The notes under the pieces were generated by a model that made no database searches, was not told the origin of the DNA, and worked only from the letters and a program-made list of their open reading frames with translations. A program made the position numbers and the translations under genes. Of a stretch of DNA of 64,000 bases, positions 1 through 11,600 are shown one piece after another. How positions within the stretch are numbered: position 1 is the first letter of the stretch; every line of letters starts with the position of its first letter. Source of the stretch: an uncultured Methanobrevibacter sp. Lineage in GTDB: Archaea > Methanobacteriota > Methanobacteria > Methanobacteriales > Methanobacteriaceae. The stretch is taken from the NCBI RefSeq assembly GCF_900314615.1, contig NZ_OMWA01000005.1, positions 67,414 to 131,413 of the forward strand, in the 5' to 3' direction.

Positions 1-3000
1 TATGGATAACATGACCTAAGTCACCTTCCCAGTTGATTGCTCCACCGTCATCTCCACAGGAGTTATTTGTGAAATTAGAATATTCAACTGTATTGTTTAG
101 AGAACCGGTTGCAAAGTTGATTGCACCACCGTCACGACGGGCATAGTTGTTAATAAATACTGAATTAGTAATATCACATTCTGATGCACCAACATCAAAT
201 GCAACTGCACCACCATGACCTGTAAGTTTGTAATCTATTTTAGTTGAATTTACTGAATCGTTACGGTTTGATTTGTAGTTGGACCATGTGTTGTTTGCAA
301 TACCTAATGCACGGTTATTTTCAAATTTACATAAGTCAAATGTTACATTATGATTATCTTGCAGGAACACTGCTCCTCCACGACCAACTGAAGTACAGTT
401 AATGAAAGTAGCATTGTAAATGTATTCGTGATCACCTGTAAACATAATCGCACCAGCGTCACCACCAGTAGTATTAGTATCCCAGTGACTTGCATCCCAA
501 CCAGCATATTTAACAGTAGTTCTACCGTATGTACTTTGTTTTAATGCACCACCATTGTTGGTAGCATTGATAACAGTAATGTTTATCATTCTACCATAAT
601 CACCGTCATAGTAGATTGCACCGGCTGAACGTGCCGCACGGGTATTAAGGAATGTACAGTTAATTACACTACCATAGTTTGCACCTGCCAACCAGTCAAG
701 ACCTCCACCGTTGGTACCTGAAGTACAGTTAATGAACTTGGAATTGGAGAATGTAATGTTGTCACTTCCGGTCATGTATGCTCCACCACCACGACGATTA
801 GAGTTGGAATCAATGAATATGGAATGATCTACAGTACCATTGTCCCCCCTCCAGAAGATTGTTCCACCGTCACCGCAGAAGTATTCATCAGTTCCCCAAT
901 CAACAGGGGACGGACCAGTTCCAGTAGTGCTTTTAAGCAGTGACCATCTATAATTTTGGCCATTTTTAACAGTTATTGCCATGGTGTAACTTATCTTCTT
1001 ATTTCCATCCATTTGCACAATAACATATAAATAATCCATAGTATCTGCACCTGCAGTAGGCAGTGCAGTTTCATTTATTATTTTATTGGTAGTGGTTACA
1101 TTCTTAATTTGGCTTAAACTGTGTAAATTAAATACACTTGTATCAATATCTTCTGCAGTTGCAGCGTTGTTTGTGAAATTACAATAGTCAAATCTCGCAT
1201 TTATACCATCAATAGATATAGCTCCACCATTACGTTTAGCAGTGTTATTGTCAAATGTGGAGTTAATAATGGTAGCATTGGATGAACCTTTAGCAAAACT
1301 GATTGCTCCACCCATACGTTGAGCAGTGTTGTTGATGAATCTGGAGTTTTTGATAATACCTAAAGTAGCACCGTTATCAAATCCGATAGCACCACCATTA
1401 CCTGATAAGAAAGAATTTTTACCGCTGCTTAAGTTTTTATCATCATTCCAGGTATTGTTTGCAGTACCTAAAGCAGTGTTATTTGTAAATACACATAAGT
1501 CAAATGTTACATTTTTGTTATCCTGCAAGAACACAGCTCCTCCACGACCTGTAGCAGTACAATTAATGAAGGTCACATTGTACAAGTATTCATGGTTACC
1601 GGTGACCATAATTGCCCCAGCATCACCACCAGTAGTATTGGTATCCCAGTGACTGGAATCCCAGCCAGCATATTTAACTAATTTATCATCACTTTCATTT
1701 AATGATCCTCCCCATGACTTGGTATTGATAATTGTGATGTTTTTCATCTCACCATACCAACCATCGTAGTAGATAGCACCAGCAGAACGAGCAGCTCTAG
1801 TTTCATTGAAAATACAGTTGTAGATTTTACCATAGTTAGCACCTGCCAACCAGTCAACTCCACCACCATTAGTACCAGAAGTACATTTGGTAAAGGTACA
1901 ATTTTCATAGGTTACATTATCACTTCCTGTCATGTATGCTCCACCACCACGACGAGCGGAATTAGAGTTTTCAAATGTACAATTGATTACATCACCTAAA
2001 TCTCCACTCCAAAGGATGGTACCTCCATCACCTCCGAAGAACTGGTCTATAGTCCAGTCCACAGGAGAAATTGTGTCAATAGTGACATTAGTTTCATCTA
2101 ATTTCAACCATTCCCAAACATTAGGAGAAGTTTCATGAGCAACATATAATTTAAATATATGAATGGTATCACCATTTGAATTTTTACCATCTGTATAGTT
2201 AAGAGTAAATAACTTATTTGCATCACTTGATGTAGGAGCAACACTAGGTAAATCACTACCTTGAATGATATTAATATTTCCTAAAACTAAATCGCCGTTT
2301 GTTTTAACTTCTATGATAGTACCCATGTCTACTTTAATAGGATATAAGTGTGCTGTACCAGTTGCTCTATTATTGTTAAATCTGGAATGTTTGATTGTAC
2401 CATTGTGTCCGTGCCAGAAGATTGCACCACCATTACGTCTAGCAGTGTTGTTTATGAATGTTCCGTTATCAACTAAACCGTCTTCTGCACCATCGTGCCA
2501 GTCTATAGCACCACCGTTGGTACCTGCGACATTATCTTTAAAGTACACATTCTTGAAGGTTGTGTTTTTGTTTCCGTGGTCACATCGTTCGAGGTATACT
2601 GCACCTCCACGGCCACCAACATGATAAGTAGCATTATTCAACTGAGCATTATTAGCAATGAATCTGGAATTTTCAACAGTACCATTAATACCTGCCCAGA
2701 ATATTGCACCACCATCACCTAAGTTACCATATGATCCGGTGTGTGTACCTTTAGCAGTATTGTTTGTGAAATTGGAACCTATAATTTCACCATTGTGACC
2801 TCTCCAGTATACTGCACCACCATTTGCATAAGCAGTATTATTTTTAAATACAGAATTAAGAATATTACCATCACTTGCACCTTCGTGCCAGTCTATAGCA
2901 CCACCATTTGTACCTGCAGTATTATTAATAAATACACAGCCATCAAATGTGGTGTTGGTACCGTTACCTTCATCACTACCTTGCAGATAAACAGCTCCAC

Positions 3001-4771
3001 CACGACCTCCTGAATTAGTAGCAGCATTATATTGAGCATAGTTATCTTCAAACCTACAGTTAATAGCAGTACCATTGGAACCAGTCCACATTACAGCACC
3101 ACCATAACCACCATAGGTTAAATTACCATAAGAGTCGTTATACTGTACAAGACCTAAAGCTTTATTATTGGTAAAGTTGGAATCTTCAATAGTACCATTA
3201 GTACCAAACCAGAATACAGCACCTGCAGACCTGTTTGCTATATTATTATTGAAAGTAGAGTTACTAATAACACCATCATGAGCACCTCTATTGAAATCTA
3301 CAGCACCACCATTAATACCAGCAACGTTATCATTAAAGGTAGAACTGTCTATAGTTAAGTTAGTACAATTTTCAGTGGAGTTACCATGTAAGAATATAGC
3401 ACCACCACGTACATTAGCATGGTTATTGGTGAAAGTAGAATTACCATTAATAATACCATGACTACCTACCCATACGATAGCACCACCATCTCCACCACCA
3501 AGGATACCACCAATTACACTAGTGACCTCACCAGTAGCATTATTGTTAGTAAATGTAGAATTAGTTACAGTACCATAATGACCACTCCAATGTACTGCAC
3601 CACCACTACGTTTAGCAGTGTTATTGACAAATGTGCTATCTCTAATGTAACCATGAGTAGCACCTGCAGACCAGTCAACAGCACCACCATTAGAACCGGC
3701 AGTATTGTTAATGAATGTAGAAAGTACAAAACCTGTATTATTATTAAGAGGATTATAAGTGGTATTAGTTAAGAATACTGCACCACCATGTTGTTTAGCA
3801 GTATTGTTAATGAAAGTACAGTTATATGCATAACTATCCCAACCTCTCATTACTAATGCACCACCATTACCAGGAAAAGCGGTGAATAAACCTTTTGCTT
3901 CATTATATTTAAAGGTAGAATCAGATATGTGGAAATTACTACTTTGCATACCAACTCCACCTGCGGAACCATTAGCAGTATTATTATTTATTGTACAATT
4001 TAAGATATTAACATTAGTAATACGATTACCACTACTACCAATAGCACCTCCATTCATACCAGCCATATTCTTAATAAAAGTAGAATGACTTATAGTAACA
4101 CTGGAACCATTCAGGAATACTGAACCTCCAACACCTGTTTGCATATTATTAGGGTTCTTTATAGCACGGTTACCTTCAAAGTATGAATTGTTAATTGTGC
4201 TTCCAATACCATTTATGAATACAGCACCACCATTAGCATTAGTAGCAGTATTGTCAATGAACTTACAATTATCAATGTTGACTACACCTTTTGCAAATAT
4301 TGCCCCTCCATGTCCAGCTTGCATACCATTTGGCATTACGGTAGCTTTACAATTGATAAATGTTATTCCAGTTAAGGTTATGGTATGTCCTTCCGGAACA
4401 ATGAATGCTCTCGCTAGGTTACTACCATCTATTATTACTTTACCCTGACCATCGATTTTAGTCACGGTTTTCTGAATAGTTATTCCTTTAACTAAACCGG
4501 AATCTGAACTACTGTTATAAGTATAGTTCTTGTTTAAAGTGACGGTTCCTCCGACACTTATATCAGTCTGCAATTGTGAAAATGAGTCTGCATTTACACT
4601 TCCCTCATGCAGTTGATCGTTAGAATTAGGAAGTGAATATGCAGAGACATTACTTTGTACTGTTAAAACAGTACTATCCGCAGTATTTGAATCACTTGAA
4701 GCTGCAACAGCCTGAAGTGAGAAAATACAACATATTATAAGTAATATTATTAATATCTCTTTTTTGTTCAT
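1..4771 (-). CDS. Giant adhesin-like protein, N-terminal part (runs off the window)
   Basis: Secreted surface protein; about 1,590 codons are visible, and the frame is still open at base 1 with in-frame GGAINW-type repeats, so the C-terminus is missing. The start ATG at 4771 follows the strong ribosome site GGAGGGGGTG. Residues 1-24 form a signal peptide (MNKKEIL, then a hydrophobic core ending in AVAA). From about residue 100 to the edge it consists of short repeats of the NNTA..GGAI(Y/D)W..G..NSTF type, as in right-handed parallel beta-helix (pectate-lyase-like) proteins. A non-helical insert of about 60 residues lies near nt 2120-2330. One block of modules occurs twice, about 1.16 kb apart (nt 300-640 and 1480-1800). 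The role in adhesion is inferred from the family; no ligand can be read from the sequence. Confidence 0.9.
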   Translation of the reverse strand, partial: MNKKEILIILLIICCIFSLQAVAASSDSNTADSTVLTVQSNVSAYSLPNSNDQLHEGSVNADSFSQLQTDISVGGTVTLNKNYTYNSSSDSGLVKGITIQKTVTKIDGQGKVIIDGSNLARAFIVPEGHTITLTGITFINCKATVMPNGMQAGHGGAIFAKGVVNIDNCKFIDNTATNANGGAVFINGIGSTINNSYFEGNRAIKNPNNMQTGVGGSVFLNGSSVTISHSTFIKNMAGMNGGAIGSSGNRITNVNILNCTINNNTANGSAGGVGMQSSNFHISDSTFKYNEAKGLFTAFPGNGGALVMRGWDSYAYNCTFINNTAKQHGGAVFLTNTTYNPLNNNTGFVLSTFINNTAGSNGGAVDWSAGATHGYIRDSTFVNNTAKRSGGAVHWSGHYGTVTNSTFTNNNATGEVTSVIGGILGGGDGGAIVWVGSHGIINGNSTFTNNHANVRGGAIFLHGNSTENCTNLTIDSSTFNDNVAGINGGAVDFNRGAHDGVISNSTFNNNIANRSAGAVFWFGTNGTIEDSNFTNNKALGLVQYNDSYGNLTYGGYGGAVMWTGSNGTAINCRFEDNYAQYNAATNSGGRGGAVYLQGSDEGNGTNTTFDGCVFINNTAGTNGGAIDWHEGASDGNILNSVFKNNTAYANGGAVYWRGHNGEIIGSNFTNNTAKGTHTGSYGNLGDGGAIFWAGINGTVENSRFIANNAQLNNATYHVGGRGGAVYLERCDHGNKNTTFKNVYFKDNVAGTNGGAIDWHDGAEDGLVDNGTFINNTARRNGGAIFWHGHNGTIKHSRFNNNRATGTAHLYPIKVDMGTIIEVKTNGDLVLGNINIIQGSDLPSVAPTSSDANKLFTLNYTDGKNSNGDTIHIFKLYVAHETSPNVWEWLKLDETNVTIDTISPVDWTIDQFFGGDGGTILWSGDLGDVINCTFENSNSARRGGGAYMTGSDNVTYENCTFTKCTSGTNGGGVDWLAGANYGKIYNCIFNETRAARSAGAIYYDGWYGEMKNITIINTKSWGGSLNESDDKLVKYAGWDSSHWDTNTTGGDAGAIMVTGNHEYLYNVTFINCTATGRGGAVFLQDNKNVTFDLCVFTNNTALGTANNTWNDDKNLSSGKNSFLSGNGGAIGFDNGATLGIIKNSRFINNTAQRMGGAISFAKGSSNATIINSTFDNNTAKRNGGAISIDGINARFDYCNFTNNAATAEDIDTSVFNLHSLSQIKNVTTTNKIINETALPTAGADTMDYLYVIVQMDGNKKISYTMAITVKNGQNYRWSLLKSTTGTGPSPVDWGTDEYFCGDGGTIFWRGDNGTVDHSIFIDSNSNRRGGGAYMTGSDNITFSNSKFINCTSGTNGGGLDWLAGANYGSVINCTFLNTRAARSAGAIYYDGDYGRMINITVINATNNGGALKQSTYGRTTVKYAGWDASHWDTNTTGGDAGAIMFTGDHEYIYNATFINCTSVGRGGAVFLQDNHNVTFDLCKFENNRALGIANNTWSNYKSNRNDSVNSTKIDYKLTGHGGAVAFDVGASECDITNSVFINNYARRDGGAINFATGSLNNTVEYSNFTNNSCGDDGGAINWEGDLGHVIH

Positions 4772-4850
4772 AATACACCCCCTCCATTTTACTTTTGTTC
4801 CATTATACTAGAACATGGAGAGTCTATAGTGATATTTAGTTTAGATTATA

Positions 4851-4864
4851 CTTATATATAAAGG
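4851..4864 (-). promoter_or_regulatory. TATA promoter of the first adhesin-like gene
   Basis: On the minus strand the sequence reads CCTTTATATATAAG, a good archaeal TATA box, 80-93 bases upstream of the ATG. Transcription would start about 25 bases further on, giving a leader of roughly 55 bases that ends in the strong ribosome binding site GGAGGGGGTG. Confidence 0.6.
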
Positions 4865-5692
4865 TTATACTTTACATTAAAACAATGATAAATAAACAAA
4901 TAAACATGATTTATAAAAAAAATTAAACACTATATTTTTATACACAACATAAATAAAAAAATTATCAACAGAACTCTGAACAAATTAAAAAATTTAAAGT
5001 TAGGTAAACCTAAATTAAATGTTTTTTATTAAAAAATCAATATTTTATACAATGATAAAAAAATTAGAAAAATATTTTAAAACTAATATAAAAATTAAAA
5101 TTACCTATACAAAATTCAGTTTTTATGACAAAATACTGGAAAAAATTGACATGGAAACCGTTATTAAAACTGGCGGAAAAGTAATAAAATCCACTAAAAA
5201 AAGCTCTAAAATTATTGTTCAATAATATACAAACTAAAAAAATATTATAAAAAATATAACAAATGTTAAACAAGTAAAATAAAACTTACAAAAAAATTAG
5301 ATTAAATTTGAAATAAACATAAAATAATATGCCAAAATAGAAAAATTAGTAAGAAATTAGATAGCAATAGAAAAAATAACAATAAATTAACTAAACAATA
5401 AAGAAACAATTGAATTTAAACAGTTTAATTTAAGAAAATTAAAAATTATTACTCTGAAGAATTGGAGTAATACTGAATTTGGGCAATTCTCAGTTCTTCA
5501 ATATGAAATTTGATACACATCGATTATTTTTAACCGATATATCCTTTAAAAATTCAAATTTTAATTATCAAATAAAATATCTAATAGATTTTTTCCGATT
5601 AAAAAATAAAGATTTTCAAAGAAACTAATGAAAAAATAGCGAAAAATAACATCTCCAAATTTTCGAGATATAAAAAAAATAAAAAAAGAAGA
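4865..5692. other. AT-rich intergenic region, no convincing gene
   Basis: This spacer lies between two adhesin-like genes transcribed in the same direction. A 68-codon plus-strand frame (5019-5225) starts just after the perfect palindrome TTAGGTAAACCTAA (5000-5013), but it is nearly all Lys/Ile/Thr and has no ribosome site, so I do not call it a gene. An imperfect inverted repeat (CTGAAGAATT near 5455 and CAGTTCTTCA near 5496) and an A-rich stretch at 5670-5690, which is a T-run on the minus strand, are further features. Confidence 0.5.
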
Positions 5693-8600
5693 TTATTTTT
5701 TAAATCTTCTTATCTGTGTTGAACCGATCATCAACAATAAAAGCAATACAAGTATCGGATTACCTGTTGCATACTCAGACAGCATGACACCAGCACCAGC
5801 ATGTTTACCTTCACTGCCGTTATTGTCCGGAACATCAGGCTGAGAGTATAAAACTTCAATATCAGTTATATTGTCATTTGCATCATACTTGTCATCACCT
5901 GAATAGAATGCCACAATATTGTGGTCCCCTCGGGTAAGACCCGGAATTACAAATACTGCAACACCATTGTCAACTTCAGCAGTGTACTGTTTTCCGTCAA
6001 TTGTAATGGTTACAGTTCCTGTAGCGTCACTTGGAACATGAACAATGACAGTTGCATCTTCACCTTCATTGATGTCATCAGCTTCAGCCCTAACAGGAGC
6101 TTTAACTTTATTGACAGTGAATGATACTGGAGCAGTACTTTCCAGGTATTTGTCATCACCTTCATATGTTACTGTTGCGGAATATTTTCCTGCAGGAAGT
6201 TCAGGAATTATTATCTTGGCTTTGCCGTTTGTAATTTCTCCGTAATATCCTACACCGTCAATGGTAATCAGGACTTTTCCTGTTGCATCTGACGGAACAG
6301 TTACAGTGATTACCTCATCTTTTCCAACAGTAATATCCTTTCCGACTGCAGAAATACTTGAAGGGACTTTTGAGACAACAAACTGACCGGTAGTGTAGTT
6401 GTCATTGTATGAATCGTCACCTGAGTATTTTACAGCAACTGTTTTATTTCCAAATGCAAGATCCGGAACTTCAAATATTGCTTTTCCGTTTTCAACATCT
6501 GTTGTGTATTCTTTACCGTTGATTTCAATTGTCACTTTACCTGTTGCTTTTTCAGGAAGTGTTACTGTGACGATTTCAACATCACCGACATTAATGTCTT
6601 CAACTTCAACACTTATTGGAGTTGCGTATTTTGGAATATCCGCAACCAGCTGTGTAGAGTTGGATGCATAATTATTGTCACCTGAATATTCAACAGTTAT
6701 ATCGTGTTTACCAGGAGTTGTATTTTCCAGGGTGATAACAGCTTTGCCGTCAACTACCTCAGAAGTATATGTAACATTATCAACAGTTACAGTAACGTTT
6801 CCGGTTGCATTTTCAGGTACAGTTACAACAATGGTTCCGTTACCCTGATCAACCACATCCATAGGAGTTGTTGCTTTGGATACTGTAAATATTGTAGTGT
6901 TAACTGCCGGCAGGTATTTTTCATCTCCATTGTACATTACGCTTACTGTATATTCCCCTTTAGGAAGTCCGGATATTACAAGTTCCCCGTTTCCTCCACT
7001 TATAGCTACATTATATTTTGCACCTTCAGAGTAGACTGCGCCGAGAACTCCTGTGTCTAAATTGAAGTTGAATGCTTCACCGTCAATGACTACAGTAACG
7101 TTTCCGGTTGCATCTGAAGGAACTAAGAGACGAATGTTTTCGTTTTCACCCACATAGATATTGTGAGCAATAGGAATAACAAATGATTCAAGTTTGGATA
7201 CTTTAACAGTGGTAGCGTTTGAACTTGAGAGATATTTGTCATCACCTGTGTAGGTTAATGTTACATTATAGCTGCCTGCGGTTAAATGTGGAATTTCAGC
7301 AGTTCCTTTTCCGTCAGTGACGTTTAGATAGTATCCCACACCATCAATGTCTATCAGTACCTGGCCTGTTGCATCACTTGGAACTTCTACAGTGATTGTT
7401 ATATTTTCACCAACACGGATATCTTTGATTGAAACTGTTAGTTTTGAATCAACTTTACCTACATCAAACTGTTCAGATGTGTAGTTTTCTTCATATTTTG
7501 CATCACCATTATAGACTGCAAATACTGATTTGTTGCCCGCAGTAAGACCTTCAATTTCAAATGTTGCAACACCATCAGTGACTATTTCAGTGTATTTTTT
7601 ACCGTCGATTTCGATTGTGACATTACCATCACAGTCTTTGGCAACATTTACTTTGATTACTGCCTTATCTCCAACTTTAATGTTTTCTACATCAATGCTT
7701 ATTGGAGTTGAGCGTTTTGAAACGTCAATTGTTGCATTTGCAGTTGCGTTGCTGTGTGTGTCATCACCTGAATAGATTACTTCAATGTCATGAGTTCCAG
7801 GAGTTACATTGTCTAAAGTTACAACAGCAGTGCCGTTTATTACTTCAGCAGTGTAGTTCTGACCGTCAACAGTTACAGTCACATTACCTGTAGCGTTGTC
7901 GCCTACTACAACTACAATTGTTCCGTTACCTTGATCAATGACTTTTACATCAGAATCTACCTTAGGCTGGTCAATTGTGAAGTTTGAAATTGTGTAGTTA
8001 GATGCATAATTATCATCACCTGAATATTCTACAATTACTGTCTTGTCACCAGGTGTTAAATTATCAACAGTTACAACAGCCTTACCGTTTTCAATAGTGC
8101 CAGGATATTCATGACCGTCGATAGTTACAGTCACATTACCTGTAGCATTTTCAGGAACAGTTACAGTGATTGTAGCTGTCTGACCGTCTTTTGTGACATT
8201 TACATCAACAGGAGCATCATATTTAGGTCCGACTACTGTAGCGTTAGCAGTTGTAGCATTGTGAGTATCATCACCTGAGTAAACAACTGTAATGTTTTGC
8301 TCGCCTGGAGTAATGTTATCTAAAGTAACGACAGCAGTGCCGTTAACAACAGTAGCATTGTATTCCTTGTCTCCAACCTTAATGGTTACGTTACCGGTAG
8401 CGTTGTCACCTACAACAACCACAACAGTTCCGTTACCTTGATCAATGACTCTTACATCCGGAGTGACCTTAGCAGGTTCAACAGTTACCTTTGAAACTGA
8501 ATAATTGCCGTTATAGTTATCATCTCCAATATATTCCACAGCAATAGTATGATTGCCTGCAGATACATTTTCAACAGTTACAACAGCTTTACCGTTTTCA

Positions 8601-11600
8601 ATAGTTCCAGTGTAGTTTTGACCACCGACATTAACAATGACATCACCAGTAGCGTTTTGAGGCACTTCAACAGTTATTGTGAACGGTTCACCTTCTTTAG
8701 CTTCGCCAACAGTAACATTAATACCAGTATCATACTTAGGAGCTGTGATATTGGCTGTTTCAGTTGCATTGGTATGAGTATCGTCACCGGAGTAGATTAC
8801 CTCAACTTCATGAACTCCAGGAGTTTCATTGCCAATGTTTACAATTGCAGTTCCATTGATTACAGTAGCGTTGTAAGTATTGTTTCCAACTTTAACAGTA
8901 ACATTACCAGTAGCATTATCACCAACAACAATTACCACAGTTCCATTGCCCTGATCAATTACAACAGGTTCAACATCTGATTTGCCTGCTTCTTTTGTGA
9001 AGTTTGAAATGGTGTAATTGCCTGAGTAATTGTCATCACCTGAATACTCAACCGCAACAGTGTGGTTTCCAGGAGCTATGTTATCTACATATACTGTTGC
9101 TTTACCATCCTCTTTGACTTCTGTGACATATTCCTTACCACCTACATTTACTGTTACATTACCAGTTGCATTAGTTGGAACTTCCACATTAACAACAACA
9201 GTACCATTTTCAAGTTCAGTTACTGTTACATCCACATCTGAATCATATTTAGGAGTAGTGACAGTGGCATTTGCAGTAGCATTAGTATGATTACCATCAC
9301 CTGAATAGATTACTTCGATGTCATGAATACCAGGAGTTTCATTATTAATATTAACAATAGCAGTACCGTTAATCACAGTAGCATTATAAATATTATCTCC
9401 CACTTTAACAGTAACATTACCAGTAGCATTATCACCAACAACAATTACCACAGTACCATTTCCTAAATCAACCACATTCATGTCAGGTTCAACTTTTCCA
9501 GGAGATACTGTGAAGTTAGATAAGGTATAATTAGCAGAGTAGTTTGAATCTCCACTGTATTCTACTATCAGTGTCTTGTCTCCGGCAGTTAGGTTTTCAA
9601 TAGTTATGATAGCTTTTCCGCCTGTAATGTTATCTGTTGTGTATGTTTTACCGTCGAGAGTTACAATTATTGTGCCAGTTGCATTGATTGGAACTTCGAC
9701 AGTTACAGTTGCATTGCCACCAGCTTTAGCTTCAGTTACTGTTACATTCATCTGAGTGTCGTATTTTGGAACAGTTATTGTAGCATTTGTTGTAACTGTA
9801 TTGTTGCCATCAGTGTAGATTACAGTAATGTTATTGACGCCAGGAGTCATGTTTTCAAGAGTGATTGTTACACTACCATTGTCAATTATTACGGTCTTGT
9901 TTGTTCCGTTTGGAAGAACAACAGTAACGTTTCCAGTTACGTTTTCAGGCACTGTTACAACTACTGTTGTGCTGTTTACAACTGTAGTTACAGGCAATTG
10001 TTTTTCTGCCTTGGTCACATTGAATGTTACATCCAATTCTGTGCCTTTGTAGTTTTTATCGTCTGCAAATACTACATGAGCTTCTTTTTCACCGACTGTG
10101 AGTTTACCCATTTGAATGATTGAATTTACATTACCAGAGTATGTTTCACCGTCGACAGTGATTGTTACTTGTCCTTTGTAGTCATTCGGAACAACAATTA
10201 TAAATGTTGAGTTCATCGCATCAGTTACGTTAACTGCTAAAACTGTTGGTTTTAAGTTGATTTGAGTTACATTGAATGTAGTGTCGTTTGTTTGAACAGT
10301 GTAGTTTTCATCACCTTCATAGGTCACATTTACAGTGTATTTATCAACATCCAATCCAGTTACATTGAATACTGCGACTCCTTTATCGATTTTTGTAGTG
10401 TAGTTTTTATTAGCAACTGTTATTGTTACATAACCTGTTTGAGCAATAGGAACTTCCACTGTAATTTGAGCCATTTCATTGTATGGAGTGTCTTTAACAG
10501 TCACATTTACCATAGCTTCGTGTTTATCTACAGTGAATGTGTATGATTCAGATGAGCTTTCGTAATTGTTATCTCCAGGATAGTATACTACAACAGTGTG
10601 TTTTCCAACAGTTAATTTTGTTTTATCAATGATTATTCTATTGTTTTCCAATTCTTTATCGTTTATTATTTGATCATCAATATATACAACAGGTTTACCT
10701 GTACAGGACACAGTAATATTGATTTTTGCATCACCACCAGCAGATAATCCGCTAGGAGTTACATTGATTTCAATGTGTGATTGTGCTTTTTTGATGAAGA
10801 ATTTATAGGACGCATTTGCATTTAAGTTGTAGTCATCACTGCTTGTGAATGTTACATTAGCCTCTTTAAGACCTGCATTTAATCCATCCAATTCAATTAC
10901 AGTCAAACCATTGGTAATTTCTTTAGTGTAGGTTTTATCTCCTACTTTAATTTCAATGGTTCCATTAGCTTTTCCGGATACTTTAACAGTAGCTGTAGCA
11001 TTGTTTGGATAAGTTGTATCTGTTATTGTTACATTTATAGTAGGTTCAACAGCTGAAACTGTGAATGTTGGCTCGATAACTTTAATGTTATAATTATTAT
11101 CACCATAGAATGTTACTGTAGCCTGTTTAGCACCTTTTAAGAGTTGTTCCATTTCAATAAATGTTTTTACAGTTCCATTATATATTTTACCGTCAACTTC
11201 AATGCTCACATTTCCATTAAAGTCATTCAATACTGATACGATAAATGAAATGTTTTCGTTAACTGTTACGTTTTGAGCAATTACTGAAGCTGTTAAGTTT
11301 GCTTTGGAAATATTGAAGTATGTGGAGTTTTCTTTAATTCCGTAAGTTCCATCACCTAAGTAAGTCACATTTACTTTATATCTTCCCGCTTTCAAGTCAG
11401 TTGCGTTGAATGTAGCAATTCCGTCTTTAATTTCCAGAACAACATCAATGTCTGTTCCGTTAACTACGACTCTTACATATCCTTTTTGGACTTTAGGAAC
11501 TTTAACAGTAATTACAGAATCATTTCCATAGACAACAGTAGTTGCAGAGACATTTACTAAAGCATCTTTAAGGCCAACCGTATTGTTTGTTGCATTGAAA

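Noticed and set aside
1326..4448. Several plus-strand frames of 60-120 codons inside the first adhesin-like gene
   Set aside because: They are antisense shadows of the repetitive beta-helix coding sequence (recurring APP/STTI peptides mirror GGA codons) and have no ribosome sites. The same holds for plus-strand frames inside the other giant genes.
5019..5225. 68-codon plus-strand frame after a TTAGGTAAACCTAA palindrome
   Set aside because: Lys/Ile/Thr-only composition expected from AT-rich DNA, no ribosome site and no recognisable domain.
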